In this document: positions 9,029 to 16,664 of the stretch, one piece after another
Layout: every line of letters starts with the position of its first letter
Numbering within the stretch: position 1 is the first letter of the stretch
Assembly: GCA_027623325.1 (NCBI GenBank)
Contig: JAQBXY010000006.1
Span: 1-64,000 of the forward strand
Direction: 5' to 3'
From: Gemmatimonadota bacterium
GTDB lineage: Bacteria; Gemmatimonadota; Gemmatimonadetes; Longimicrobiales; Gaopeijiaceae
Length of the DNA stretch: 64,000 nucleotides
Program-made: the position numbers and the translations under genes
The notes under the pieces: generated by a model
What the model was told of the DNA's origin: nothing
Seen by the model: the letters and a program-made list of their open reading frames with translations, nothing else
The model's database searches: none

Positions 9029-9057
9029 AGAATACCGCCTTGTGTATGCCGTGTCAA
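9029..9057 (-). promoter_or_regulatory. sigma-70-like promoter for the CarH-like gene, probably leaderless
   Basis: Read on the minus strand: TTGACA (9057-9052), 17-base spacer, TATTCT (9034-9029). The ATG at 9021 begins 7 bases after the -10 box, about where transcription would start, so the message may be leaderless. No Shine-Dalgarno sequence fits otherwise (AAGGCGG is about 16 bases from the ATG). Confidence 0.55.
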
Positions 9058-9059
9058 AC
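9038..9059. promoter_or_regulatory. left arm of inverted repeat, candidate CarH operator
   Basis: On the minus strand the sequence reads GACAC, GGC, ATACACAAGG. A matching copy in the opposite orientation (GACAC, TCGTT, ATACAAAGG) lies at 9118-9141. This arm covers the -35 box and spacer of the regulator promoter, which is where a MerR-type repressor would block RNA polymerase. Confidence 0.45.
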
Positions 9060-9087
9060 AAATTACGATATCCTATTGCACTTATGC

Positions 9088-9116
9088 TTGACACGTTGGT
9101 CGAGTGGCGTCATAAT
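9088..9116 (+). promoter_or_regulatory. sigma-70-like promoter pointing toward the desaturase operon
   Basis: TTGACA at 9088-9093, a 17-base spacer, then CATAAT at 9111-9116: a near-consensus housekeeping promoter. It faces the desaturase gene about 200 bases away, with the 9118-9141 repeat arm right at the expected transcription start. Confidence 0.55.
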
Positions 9117-9117
9117 G

Positions 9118-9141
9118 TTGGACACTCGTTATACAAAGGGG
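9118..9141. promoter_or_regulatory. right arm of inverted repeat, candidate CarH operator
   Basis: TTGGACACTCGTTATACAAAGG, mirrored by the arm at 9038-9059 with about 60 bases between them. It sits directly after the -10 box of the plus-strand promoter, a position suited to repression. Assignment to the CarH-like protein is inferred from symmetry and divergent layout only. Confidence 0.45.
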
Positions 9142-9245
9142 CGGACGTGCTGGCCTCAAACGGGGTCATTCACATCATCGACACCGTAATGCTCCCGCCG
9201 GCAATTCATTAATATTAGCAAGAGATTCACCGCTCATATGAAGCT

Positions 9246-9283
9246 GCGGCGGTCGGCAACGCGCCGGCCGCCGCCCCCTTTTT
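9246..9283 (+). terminator. intrinsic terminator between promoter and desaturase gene
   Basis: GCGGCGGTCGGC (9246-9257) pairs with GCCGGCCGCCGC (9263-9274) around an AACGC loop: 12 pairs with one G-T wobble. CCCC and five T follow. It probably ended the lost fasciclin gene, but it now lies in the leader of any transcript from the 9088 promoter. Confidence 0.75.
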
Positions 9284-9320
9284 CCATCCGCACGTTCCAC
9301 GGCCCGAGTTACCATCCCAA

Positions 9321-10211
9321 ATGAGACGCATCAGAATGGCCGGCTTCGTCAGGAAACTGATCCTCTGGTTCGACACGTCCGCTCCGGATGTCGCCGTGAC
9401 GACGGACAATCAGACGGTTGACTGGGTGAGGGTAGTTCCGTTCATCGGCATGCACCTCGCTTGCCTCGGCGTTTTCTGGGTAGGGTGGAGTTGGACCGCG
9501 GTCGGCATTGCCGCCGGCCTTTACGCGGTCCGCATGTTCGCGATCACAGGCTTCTACCATCGGTATTTTTCGCACCGAACGTTCAAGACCTCGCGGGCCG
9601 GTCAGTTCATCTTCGCATTCATTGCCGCGAGTTCGGTGCAGCGGGGTCCCCTCTGGTGGGCGGCGCATCACCGAAAGCACCATCGCCACTCGGATACTGA
9701 GCTCGATGTGCACTCGCCCGGGGAACACGGTTTCTGGTGGGCCCACATGGGGTGGATTACCGCGCCGTCGAACTTCCCCACTGACTTTCGCGAGGTTCGC
9801 GACCTCGCGAAGTACCCCGAATTGAGGTTCCTCGACCGGTTCGACATCCTGGCACCGGTCGTGCTCGCGGTCGCGCTCTTCGTGACCGGCGGTGCACAGG
9901 TGCTGGTGTGGGGCTTCTTCATCAGCACCGTCGTGCTCTTCCACTGCACGTGTCTCATCAACTCCCTCGCTCACCAATTCGGGACACAGCCCTACGAGAC
10001 GGGTGACGAAAGCCGGAACAGCCTCATTCTCGCCCTGCTCACCTTCGGCGAGGGGTGGCACAACAATCACCACAAGTATCCAGGCTCCGCCCGCCAGGGC
10101 TTCTTCTGGTGGGAAATCGACATCACCTATTACGGCCTGAAGGTCCTCGAGCACCTCGGGATCATTCGAGACCTCCGGCAGCCTCCCCGCCGCCTGTTGG
10201 AGCGGACCTGA
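9321..10211 (+). CDS. acyl-CoA (delta-9 type) fatty-acid desaturase
   Basis: This 296-residue membrane di-iron desaturase has all three histidine boxes: H80-RYFS-H85, H117-RK-H120-H121 and H247-NN-H250-H251, plus the auxiliary NSLAH at about 213-217. Four hydrophobic segments fit the usual topology with the boxes facing the cytosol. It introduces a double bond into acyl chains using O2 and an electron donor, giving unsaturated substrate for the cyclopropane/methyl-type enzymes encoded downstream. Starts at 9321 and 9336 are both possible. Its stop is one base before the next ATG, so it heads the overlapping lipid operon. It lies downstream of a terminator-like hairpin, so an extra promoter or antitermination may exist. 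Confidence 0.9.
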   Translation: MRRIRMAGFVRKLILWFDTSAPDVAVTTDNQTVDWVRVVPFIGMHLACLGVFWVGWSWTAVGIAAGLYAVRMFAITGFYHRYFSHRTFKTSRAGQFIFAFIAASSVQRGPLWWAAHHRKHHRHSDTELDVHSPGEHGFWWAHMGWITAPSNFPTDFREVRDLAKYPELRFLDRFDILAPVVLAVALFVTGGAQVLVWGFFISTVVLFHCTCLINSLAHQFGTQPYETGDESRNSLILALLTFGEGWHNNHHKYPGSARQGFFWWEIDITYYGLKVLEHLGIIRDLRQPPRRLLERT

Positions 10212-10212
10212 C

Positions 10213-11442
10213 ATGCGCATCGCCATCGTCGGGGGCGGCGTCTCAGGCCTGGTAGCGGCCCACCTGCTGCACCCCCTACATGAGATCACCGTCTTCGAGG
10301 CTCGGGACAGAATCGGGGGGCACGTCAACACGGTCCAAGTCGAGACCGAAGACGGAGCGTGGAGCGTGGACACCGGCTTTATCGTCTACAACGAAGCGAA
10401 CTATCCGAACTTCACCCGCCTCTTAAAGAAGTTGTCCGTTCGCACCCAAAGCTCGGATATGAGTTTCAGCGTGAGGTGTGACCGGACCGGCTTGGAGTAC
10501 AACGGGTCTACGCTACGCCAACTCTTCGTGCAGAAAAAAAACCTGGTCAGCCCGGGCTACTACCGGATGATCCGAGACATCCTGCGCTTCAACGCCGAGG
10601 CCCCCGCCGCGATCGCCAATGGCTCTGCGGGCATGTCGATGGGGGAGTACCTCGAACACGGGAAGTACTCCTCCCGCCTCGCGGATCACTACCTCGTGCC
10701 CATGGGCTCGGCGCTGTGGTCCATGCCTCGCGGTCAGGTCCTCGCGATGCCAGCGGAGTTCTTCGTCCGCTTCTTCGACAACCACGGCATGCTCAAGGTG
10801 GATGGTCGCCCCCATTGGCGAGTCATTGAAGGTGGCTCCGCGAGTTACCTGGGGCCGCTCGTCGAGCCTTTCAGAGAGAGGGTCCGGCTTTCGACCCCCG
10901 TGACGGCGATCTCGCGAGACCTCGACGGCGTAACCGTGAACGGAGAGTCGTTCGATGAGGTCGTGTTGTCATGCCACGCGGACCAGGCATTGGCAATGCT
11001 CTCCGACCCGAGTCCGTCGGAGTCGGAGATCCTCACTGCACTGCCTTTCCAGAAGAACCGCGTCGTGCTGCATACCGACACGGCGGTGCTTCCGCGCCGG
11101 CACAAGGCCTGGGGTGCTTGGAACTATCACATTCGCCGAGAAGAGAACGAGCCCGTCACCGTCACCTACGACATGAACATCCTGCAGTCGTTGTCTGCAC
11201 CGGAGACCTTCTGCGTGACGCTGAACCCGCCGGAGTGGATCGACCCTGCCCGCATTCTCTACGAGACGTCTTTCGCCCATCCGGTCTTCACCACCGCGGG
11301 GACCCACGCCCAACGGAGACGCCCGGAGATCAGCGGTGTGAATCGCACCCACTACTGCGGAGCCTATTGGGGCTTCGGCTTCCACGAAGACGGCGTCAGA
11401 AGCGCCGTCGACATCGCTCAGGCATTCGGGGCGGAGCTGTGA
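10213..11442 (+). CDS. FAD-dependent amine-oxidase-fold oxidoreductase (COG2907 type)
   Basis: This 409-residue flavoprotein has an N-terminal dinucleotide-binding motif [11 protein letters not shown] (residues 3-13), the [16 protein letters not shown] contact and the C-terminal [11 protein letters not shown] helix. It belongs to the predicted NAD/FAD-binding proteins that recur beside DUF1365 and Cfa-like genes in light- or singlet-oxygen-regulated loci of proteobacteria. A role in oxidising or desaturating a modified fatty acid is plausible but unproven. The stop overlaps the next start (GTGA), indicating translational coupling. Confidence 0.85.
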   Translation: MRIAIVGGGVSGLVAAHLLHPLHEITVFEARDRIGGHVNTVQVETEDGAWSVDTGFIVYNEANYPNFTRLLKKLSVRTQSSDMSFSVRCDRTGLEYNGSTLRQLFVQKKNLVSPGYYRMIRDILRFNAEAPAAIANGSAGMSMGEYLEHGKYSSRLADHYLVPMGSALWSMPRGQVLAMPAEFFVRFFDNHGMLKVDGRPHWRVIEGGSASYLGPLVEPFRERVRLSTPVTAISRDLDGVTVNGESFDEVVLSCHADQALAMLSDPSPSESEILTALPFQKNRVVLHTDTAVLPRRHKAWGAWNYHIRREENEPVTVTYDMNILQSLSAPETFCVTLNPPEWIDPARILYETSFAHPVFTTAGTHAQRRRPEISGVNRTHYCGAYWGFGFHEDGVRSAVDIAQAFGAEL

Positions 11443-12197
11443 ACAGCGGCCTGTACGTCGGCACCGTCCGGCATCGCCGATTCGAGCCCAGAGAGCACAC
11501 CTTCTCGTACTCGATCTTTCAGTTGTATCTCGACCTAGCCGAAGTGCCTGAGGTCTTCGACGGTCACTTGCTCTGGTCGGCCCGCAGGCCAGCCCCTGCT
11601 TGGTTCCGCCGTTCCGATTACCTGGGCGATGCCAACGAACCCCTCGACGAAGCGGTACGGAACGAAGCACACCGACAGACAGGGATTCGCCCTGCGGGGC
11701 CGGTCCGGATGCTGACGCACCTCCGATACCTCGGGTTGGTGATGAACCCGGTGACGTTCTACTACTGCTTCGACACCAGCGGGACACGCGTCGAGGTCAT
11801 TCTCGCCGAGATCACGAACACGCCCTGGAACGAGCGCCACGTCTACGCGCTCGCCGCCGGCTCGGCTGAAGTTGAAGCGACCGGCAGGCGCCACCAGGTC
11901 GGCAAACGGTTCCACGTCTCTCCCTTCATGGACATGGACCATACGTACGACTGGCGCTTCAGCGAACCGGGTGAATCGCTGAACGTGCATATGGAAAATC
12001 ACTCGAACGGTCGACGTGTCTTCGACGCCACGCTCTCTCTGCGCCGCCGGGAGATCACGGGCGGCTCGCTCGCCCTCGCGCTCGCGCGTTTCCCGTGGAT
12101 GACGGCCAAGGTGGCCAGCGGCATCTACTGGCAGGCTGCCCGCCTGTGGTTGAAGCGCACTCCCTTCTTCACTCACCCACAAGAGCGATCCGCATGA
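11439..12197 (+). CDS. DUF1365 family protein
   Basis: A 252-residue cytoplasmic protein of the DUF1365 (COG3496) family; landmarks are [13 protein letters not shown] at the start, [17 protein letters not shown] (about 95-111) and the [10 protein letters not shown] segment. Its biochemical role is unknown. The family almost always neighbours COG2907 flavoproteins and Cfa-like methyltransferases, as here. GTG 11439 is chosen because it overlaps the preceding stop and begins exactly at the family's N-terminus; a longer open frame back to 10971 is only the flavoprotein read out of frame. The end overlaps the next ATG by four bases. Confidence 0.88.
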   Translation: MNSGLYVGTVRHRRFEPREHTFSYSIFQLYLDLAEVPEVFDGHLLWSARRPAPAWFRRSDYLGDANEPLDEAVRNEAHRQTGIRPAGPVRMLTHLRYLGLVMNPVTFYYCFDTSGTRVEVILAEITNTPWNERHVYALAAGSAEVEATGRRHQVGKRFHVSPFMDMDHTYDWRFSEPGESLNVHMENHSNGRRVFDATLSLRRREITGGSLALALARFPWMTAKVASGIYWQAARLWLKRTPFFTHPQERSA

Positions 12198-13429
12198 ACG
12201 CCATCAACAGACTCGCCCGCCGCGCGGTGAACGCACGCCTTCGCCTCATTCGCGAAGGTCGGCTCAGCGTGCACGAAGGGGACAGCATCACGGTCTTTGG
12301 ATCCGGTAATGGTCCAGCAGTGACGCTCACGATTCACGATTCGCGCTTCTTTTCGACGCTCGCCTTCGGCGGTCACTTGGGGGCCGCCGAGTCCTATGTT
12401 GCCGGTGAGTGGGACACCGACGACCTGACGACACTCGTCCAGTTGCTCGTCCGTAACCGTGACGTCCTGGACTCTCTCGAGACCGGCTTCGCTCGACTCG
12501 TCCGGCCGGCCCGCGCTCTTCTTCACGCGATCAACCGGAACACGAGGCGTGGCAGCAAGAAGAACATCATCGCCCACTACGACCTCGGCAACGAGCTCTT
12601 CGAAGCATTTTTGGACGAAACAATGACGTACTCCGCCGGGATCTTCGCCACGCCGGAGACTTCGATGCGTGACGCGTCCATCGAGAAGTACGACCGCCTC
12701 TGCCGAAAGCTCGAACTCACTTCAGCGGATCATGTGCTGGAGATCGGAACCGGATGGGGCGGCTTCGCCATCCACGCGGCGTCAAGCTACGGGTGCCGTG
12801 TCACGACCACCACGATCTCGGACGAGCAATACGCGCTCGCGAAGGTCAGAGTCGAAAACGCCGGACTGAGCCATCGGGTGACGCTGCTTCAGAAAGACTA
12901 TCGGGACCTGGAAGGGACCTTCGACAAGCTCGTGTCTATCGAGATGATCGAGGCCGTCGGGCATCAGTACTTCGAGGAATATTTCCGCCAATGCGCTCGG
13001 CTCCTCTCCCCCACGGGCTTGGCCGCGATTCAGGCCATCACGATCCAAGACCGCCTCTACGAGTCGGCACGGAAGGAGGTCGACTTCATCAAGAGGTACA
13101 TCTTCCCAGGCAGTTGCATCCCCTCGATGTCCGTACTCGCGACGGCAGCGGCGCCTACGGACCTGCGCCTCGTACACCTGGAAGACATCACGCCGCACTA
13201 CGCCGAGACCCTCCGCCGGTGGAGATCGAGGTTCCACGACAACTGGCATAGGATCGCGGCGCACGGATACGGTGAGGACTTCAGACGTCTGTGGGACTTC
13301 TACCTCGCGTACTGTGAAGGCGGGTTCAACGAGGCGGTGATTGGCAACGTGCAGCTCGTGTTCGCCAAACCGAAGGCCTCCACTTCTCTGGTCGGGAGAG
13401 TGCTACAGCGCGCCGAGACCGCCGCATGA
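12194..13429 (+). CDS. cyclopropane-fatty-acid synthase-type methyltransferase
   Basis: This 411-residue protein has the full Cfa layout: an N-terminal acyl-chain/sterol-carrier-like domain (1-115), [23 protein letters not shown] (about 125-147), the SAM site [11 protein letters not shown] (181-191), [10 protein letters not shown] with the conserved Glu, [12 protein letters not shown] and a C-terminal [10 protein letters not shown] region. Cfa enzymes add a methylene or methyl from S-adenosylmethionine across a phospholipid double bond. In these loci the product may be a cyclopropane, methyl-branched or furan-type acid; the sequence alone does not decide. The start overlaps the DUF1365 stop (ATGA). 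The gene before supplies no SAM-binding function, so this is the first methyltransferase of the operon. Confidence 0.9.
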   Translation: MNAINRLARRAVNARLRLIREGRLSVHEGDSITVFGSGNGPAVTLTIHDSRFFSTLAFGGHLGAAESYVAGEWDTDDLTTLVQLLVRNRDVLDSLETGFARLVRPARALLHAINRNTRRGSKKNIIAHYDLGNELFEAFLDETMTYSAGIFATPETSMRDASIEKYDRLCRKLELTSADHVLEIGTGWGGFAIHAASSYGCRVTTTTISDEQYALAKVRVENAGLSHRVTLLQKDYRDLEGTFDKLVSIEMIEAVGHQYFEEYFRQCARLLSPTGLAAIQAITIQDRLYESARKEVDFIKRYIFPGSCIPSMSVLATAAAPTDLRLVHLEDITPHYAETLRRWRSRFHDNWHRIAAHGYGEDFRRLWDFYLAYCEGGFNEAVIGNVQLVFAKPKASTSLVGRVLQRAETAA

Positions 13430-13451
13430 CCAACATTGAACTGAGCGTACC

Positions 13452-14465
13452 ATGATCGCATCCACAGCAATCGCGCTCGCGGAGCGCGGACTCGTTCCCC
13501 TCCCAGGACTTCGGCTCGGAATTCGGAGCCTGCTCAAACAGCGCCTCAGAGGCAGCGCCTCAGAGATGAGTGTCGAGGCGTTTGCAAAAGTTCTCGCCAA
13601 GAGTCCCATCGCCCTGGATACGGACAAGGCGAACGAGCAGCACTACGAACTGCCGCCTGAGTTCTTCTCCCTCGTCCTGGGGGCGCACCTGAAATACAGC
13701 GGCGCATACTGGCCCCAGGGTACGACCAGCCTGGACGCGGCCGAGCTTCGCATGCTCGAGTTGAGTTGCAAACGCGCCAAACTCGAGGACGGCCAGGACA
13801 TCTTGGAACTCGGGTGTGGCTGGGGTTCGCTCACGTTGTACATGGCCCACATGTACCCCAACAGCCGAATCACCGCAGTGTCGAACTCGGCGCCGCAGCG
13901 CCGCTACATCGAGGCGCGGGCACCTAACAACGTCACGGTGGTGACCGCAGACATGAACCACTTCGCCCCCGAGCAGACGTTCGATCGGATCGTGAGCGTG
14001 GAGATGTTCGAACACATGCGGAACTACGAGGAGCTCTTGGGGCGAATACGATCTTGGCTGCGCCCGGAGGGCCGGCTCTTCGTGCACGTATTCTGCCACA
14101 AGGAGCACGCGTACCCTTTCGAGGTGGAGGGCGAGGACAACTGGATGGGTCGGTACTTCTTCACCGGCGGAATCATGCCGTCGTTCGGGCTTCTGCGGCA
14201 TTTTGATCAAGACATGGCCGTGGAAGAACACTGGCCGGTCGACGGAAGCCACTACAGCAAGACCGCGCGGGCTTGGCGCAAGAATCTCGAAGACCGACGC
14301 CCGGAAGTGATGGAGGTCCTCCGTGCGACATACGGTCATCAGGCGGACACATGGTATCACCGCTGGCGCCTCTTCTTTCTGTCCTGCGAGGAACTGTTCG
14401 GGTACGACGACGGCAAGGAGTGGCTCGTGGGGCATTATCGATTTGCGCCGACGCCCGTCGAATGA
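13452..14465 (+). CDS. second, shorter CFA-like SAM-dependent methyltransferase
   Basis: A 337-residue protein with NEQHYELPPEFF (61-72), the SAM site ILELGCGWGSLTLYMA (117-132), SVEMFEHMRNYEELL and a long C-terminal helical part ending HYRFAPTPVE. The family is the coclaurine-N-methyltransferase-like branch of the Cfa superfamily, and it lacks the N-terminal lipid domain of the preceding Cfa. It could act on the same lipid at a different step or on another acceptor. It lies 22 bases after the Cfa stop, and its own stop overlaps the SRPBCC start, so it belongs to the operon. Confidence 0.85.
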   Translation: MIASTAIALAERGLVPLPGLRLGIRSLLKQRLRGSASEMSVEAFAKVLAKSPIALDTDKANEQHYELPPEFFSLVLGAHLKYSGAYWPQGTTSLDAAELRMLELSCKRAKLEDGQDILELGCGWGSLTLYMAHMYPNSRITAVSNSAPQRRYIEARAPNNVTVVTADMNHFAPEQTFDRIVSVEMFEHMRNYEELLGRIRSWLRPEGRLFVHVFCHKEHAYPFEVEGEDNWMGRYFFTGGIMPSFGLLRHFDQDMAVEEHWPVDGSHYSKTARAWRKNLEDRRPEVMEVLRATYGHQADTWYHRWRLFFLSCEELFGYDDGKEWLVGHYRFAPTPVE

Positions 14466-14938
14466 CGGCCCACGTCCTCGAACGGAGTCAGGTCGTCCCG
14501 GGCAATATGGATGCCGTCTTCGGTTTCTTCGAAGACCCGTGGAATCTCGAGACGCTGACTCCGTCCTGGCTTCACTTCAACGTCCACGCGACGTCGGATC
14601 GCCGCGTTCGGCTCGGCACGGAAATCGACTACAAGCTCCGCTGGCACATCTTCCCGATGACGTGGCGCTCGCGGATCTCAGAGTACGTCCCAGGGGCGTG
14701 CTTCGCGGACGAGATGCTGCAGGGCCCATACTCGAGTTGGTACCACCGCCACCTCTTCCAGGAGGTGAGTGCGGGGGTCGAGATCGTGGACATCGTGAAA
14801 TACGAGCTACCCTTCGGCCCGCTCGGGCGACTCGCGCATGCGGCCCTGATCCGTGATCAACTCGAGGGCATCTTCGACTATCGAGCAGTCGTGGTCGACC
14901 GGCTCTTCACGGACGCACGATTAGAGATCAAGGGATGA
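14462..14938 (+). CDS. SRPBCC (START-like) lipid/ligand-binding protein
   Basis: This 158-residue protein of the COG4276 type has LERSQVVPGNMDAVFGFFEDPWNLETLTP at its start, a central pair of strands, and FDYRAVVVDRLF at the end, typical of the helix-grip fold with a large hydrophobic cavity. Members recur in the same lipid loci and may carry or present a modified acyl chain. ATG 14462 overlaps the preceding stop by four bases; the 63-residue longer frame is antecedent coding sequence in another frame. It is the last gene of the plus-strand operon. Confidence 0.85.
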   Translation: MTAHVLERSQVVPGNMDAVFGFFEDPWNLETLTPSWLHFNVHATSDRRVRLGTEIDYKLRWHIFPMTWRSRISEYVPGACFADEMLQGPYSSWYHRHLFQEVSAGVEIVDIVKYELPFGPLGRLAHAALIRDQLEGIFDYRAVVVDRLFTDARLEIKG

Positions 14939-14957
14939 GCCCGCCGAGCCAGCGGGT

Positions 14958-15057
14958 CTAGAACTCGATACTGAAGCCGAAGGTCGGTAGCAAGCCGGCC
15001 CATCGGTCATCTCCTGCCTGTCGTTGGGCGAGGTAGCCTACTTGTTGCAGCGCTTCC
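14958..15057 (-). pseudogene. outer-membrane beta-barrel C-terminal remnant
   Basis: Immediately downstream of the DUF1295 stop the minus strand reads WAGLLPTFGFSIEF and TAG (14958-14960). Alternating residues and a terminal Phe are the hallmark of the last strand of an outer-membrane barrel protein. Only about 34 codons remain. Confidence 0.5.
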
Positions 15058-15930
15058 TTAGAGGGGTCGCCGCATGACCAGCTCCGGCGTCCGATCACGA
15101 TACGCCCGGTACTCGGGATCCTCCCCCCACTTCGCTTCGGCTCGCTCCTCGAGCAGCGGAATCCCGCTCACCCGCGTGAGCAGAACGTAGACGAATAGGG
15201 GCGATACGAGGGTGACGTATTGCCACCCGGCCAGCTCCGGATACGCGATGATCGCCACACCGATCCACAGCACGATTTCGCCGAAGTAGTTGGGGTGGCG
15301 CGACCACGCCCACAGCCCGCTCTGAATGAAGCGCCCCCGGTTTCCGGGATCGGCGCGGAAGCGGTTCTTCTGGCGATCGGCGACGACCTCGATGGCGAAG
15401 CCCACGGCCCAGATCAGGGCGCCGACGAGCGCGGCTGCGCCCAGCGGGCGCGTGTCCTCGCTCGTGATCGCGGCCAGCGCGCACGCCAGGGTGAGGAAGA
15501 CCCACAAACCCTGGAGCGTCCAGGCGCCCAGAAAGCGCGGAAAGCTCGTCTTCAACTCATCGAAGCGACCATCTTGGCCCTCCCGGTTGATCCGCGAGAA
15601 CAAGAAGGTCCCCAACCGAATGGCCCAGACCAGAACCAGAGCAGCCAGCAGGAGCGAGCGCGGATCCGTGGCGGCTGTCGCCAAGAGCGCGGTCCCGATG
15701 ACCGTGACGTAGGTGAGGCTCCCAGCCAGGTCGAAGAAGCGTTCTGTCTGGGCGAGGTACGAAGGCACGAAGACGACCCAGTTGATGACGAACGCGAGGA
15801 GCCCGCACAGGGCGAAGACCGGTACGCCACCTGCGGTGACGCCCCCCTGGCTTCCCGCCCATGCAACGGCTGCGCCCACCACCACGATTGCGGGGCTACC
15901 GATCAAGGCACGTTGTTCGGGTTGGTTCAT
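15058..15930 (-). CDS. DUF1295 / steroid 5-alpha-reductase-like membrane protein
   Basis: This 290-residue integral membrane protein has about eight hydrophobic segments and the diagnostic C-terminal motif SRHPNYFGEI (about residues 223-232), shared with isoprenylcysteine methyltransferases and steroid reductases. DUF1295 (COG3752) proteins commonly accompany the COG2907/DUF1365/Cfa genes, and a reductase acting on a membrane lipid is the usual guess. The ATG at 15930 has GAGG 8 bases upstream; the longer start at 16014 lacks this. It faces the lipid operon tail-to-tail and probably works with it despite being on the other strand. Confidence 0.85.
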   Translation of the reverse strand: MNQPEQRALIGSPAIVVVGAAVAWAGSQGGVTAGGVPVFALCGLLAFVINWVVFVPSYLAQTERFFDLAGSLTYVTVIGTALLATAATDPRSLLLAALVLVWAIRLGTFLFSRINREGQDGRFDELKTSFPRFLGAWTLQGLWVFLTLACALAAITSEDTRPLGAAALVGALIWAVGFAIEVVADRQKNRFRADPGNRGRFIQSGLWAWSRHPNYFGEIVLWIGVAIIAYPELAGWQYVTLVSPLFVYVLLTRVSGIPLLEERAEAKWGEDPEYRAYRDRTPELVMRRPL

Positions 15931-16019
15931 GGTTCTGACCTCGGATCGTTGGCAGCACGCGCACCGGGCCGCGAGACGGGTCCGCTCGGGCCATCCGCGG
16001 TCGAATCGACCCATGACCC

Positions 16020-16625
16020 GTAAGATACCACTGTCCGAGTTGGATCTCGCCGAGGTGTATCTGCCTCTGGATCAGGTGGGCTCGGGCTCCATCACTTTCG
16101 TGCTGGAGGCGGGTCCGAACGTCGAGTCACTCACGCAGTCGGCGATGGAGGCCGTCTGGGCCGCCAACCCTAGCCAGGCCGTGTGGGGGGAGGTGACGCT
16201 GGAGGGGGCTCCTCGCAGAATGGCTCGAGGAACGACGCTTCAGCCTTTACTTGCTCAGCGCGTTTTCCGCGCTCGCGCTGGCGCTCTCGGCGATCGGGCT
16301 CTACGGCCTCGTCAGCTTCTCGGTCGAGCGGCGAACGGGTGAGATCGGGATTCGACGCGCGCTCGGTGGCCAGTCCCGGGCCCTGCTGGCGATGGTGCTC
16401 GGAGAGGGAGCTCGGCTAGCCGGCACAGGACTCGTCATTGGACTTGGCGCGGCATGGTATCTGTCGCGGTTCATTCAGGGGATGCTGTTCGAGATCACCC
16501 CAGGAGATCCGCTCACATTGATCGCGCTGGGAGTGCTCGTCTTCCTCATCGCAACGGCAGCGACACTCGTGCCGGCGCTACGCGCTATGCGGGTTGATCC
16601 GGTGGCGGCACTCAGGAGCGAATAG
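16020..16625 (+). pseudogene. ADOP permease C-terminal remnant with G-run frameshift
   Basis: The first part (16020-16206) encodes the end of an ADOP periplasmic domain (AEVYLPLDQVGSGSITFVLE, then AVWAANPSQAVWGEVTLEG). The second part (16206-16625) encodes the last FtsX domain (LLSAFSALALALSAIGLYG, then RTGEIGIRRALGG, ending VDPVAALRSE). The two are in different frames. Dropping one G from the five-G run near 16204-16208 gives EVTLEGLLAEWLEERRFSLYLLSAF without a break. The upstream 600 or so residues of the family are absent, so this is a decayed gene and not merely a sequencing slip. Confidence 0.8.
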
Positions 16626-16664
16626 GGGCCCGAGTGTCCGGGAGCCTGCCCCCGTCGAGGGCCG

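Larger units (their letters stand above)
9084..9212 (+). pseudogene. fasciclin (FAS1) C-terminal remnant
   Basis: From about 9138 to the TAA at 9210-9212 the frame reads GADVLASNGVIHIIDTVMLP, which is the conserved final strand/box of a FAS1 domain. The upstream part of the frame, back to an ATG at 9084, is not FAS1. Only the last 25 or so residues of an old fasciclin gene therefore survive. Its natural terminator (9246-9283) is still present. Confidence 0.65.

Noticed and set aside
9022-9057. TTG start giving a 320-residue CarH-like protein
   Set aside because: The TTG lies in a TTGACA -35 box and the extra residues do not match MerR N-termini; ATG 9021 fits the family.
9321-14938. Direct naming of the operon genes as ufaM, ufaD and ufaO of furan fatty-acid synthesis
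   Set aside because: Similarity of gene types is suggestive, but orthology cannot be settled without alignments, so only family-level names are given.
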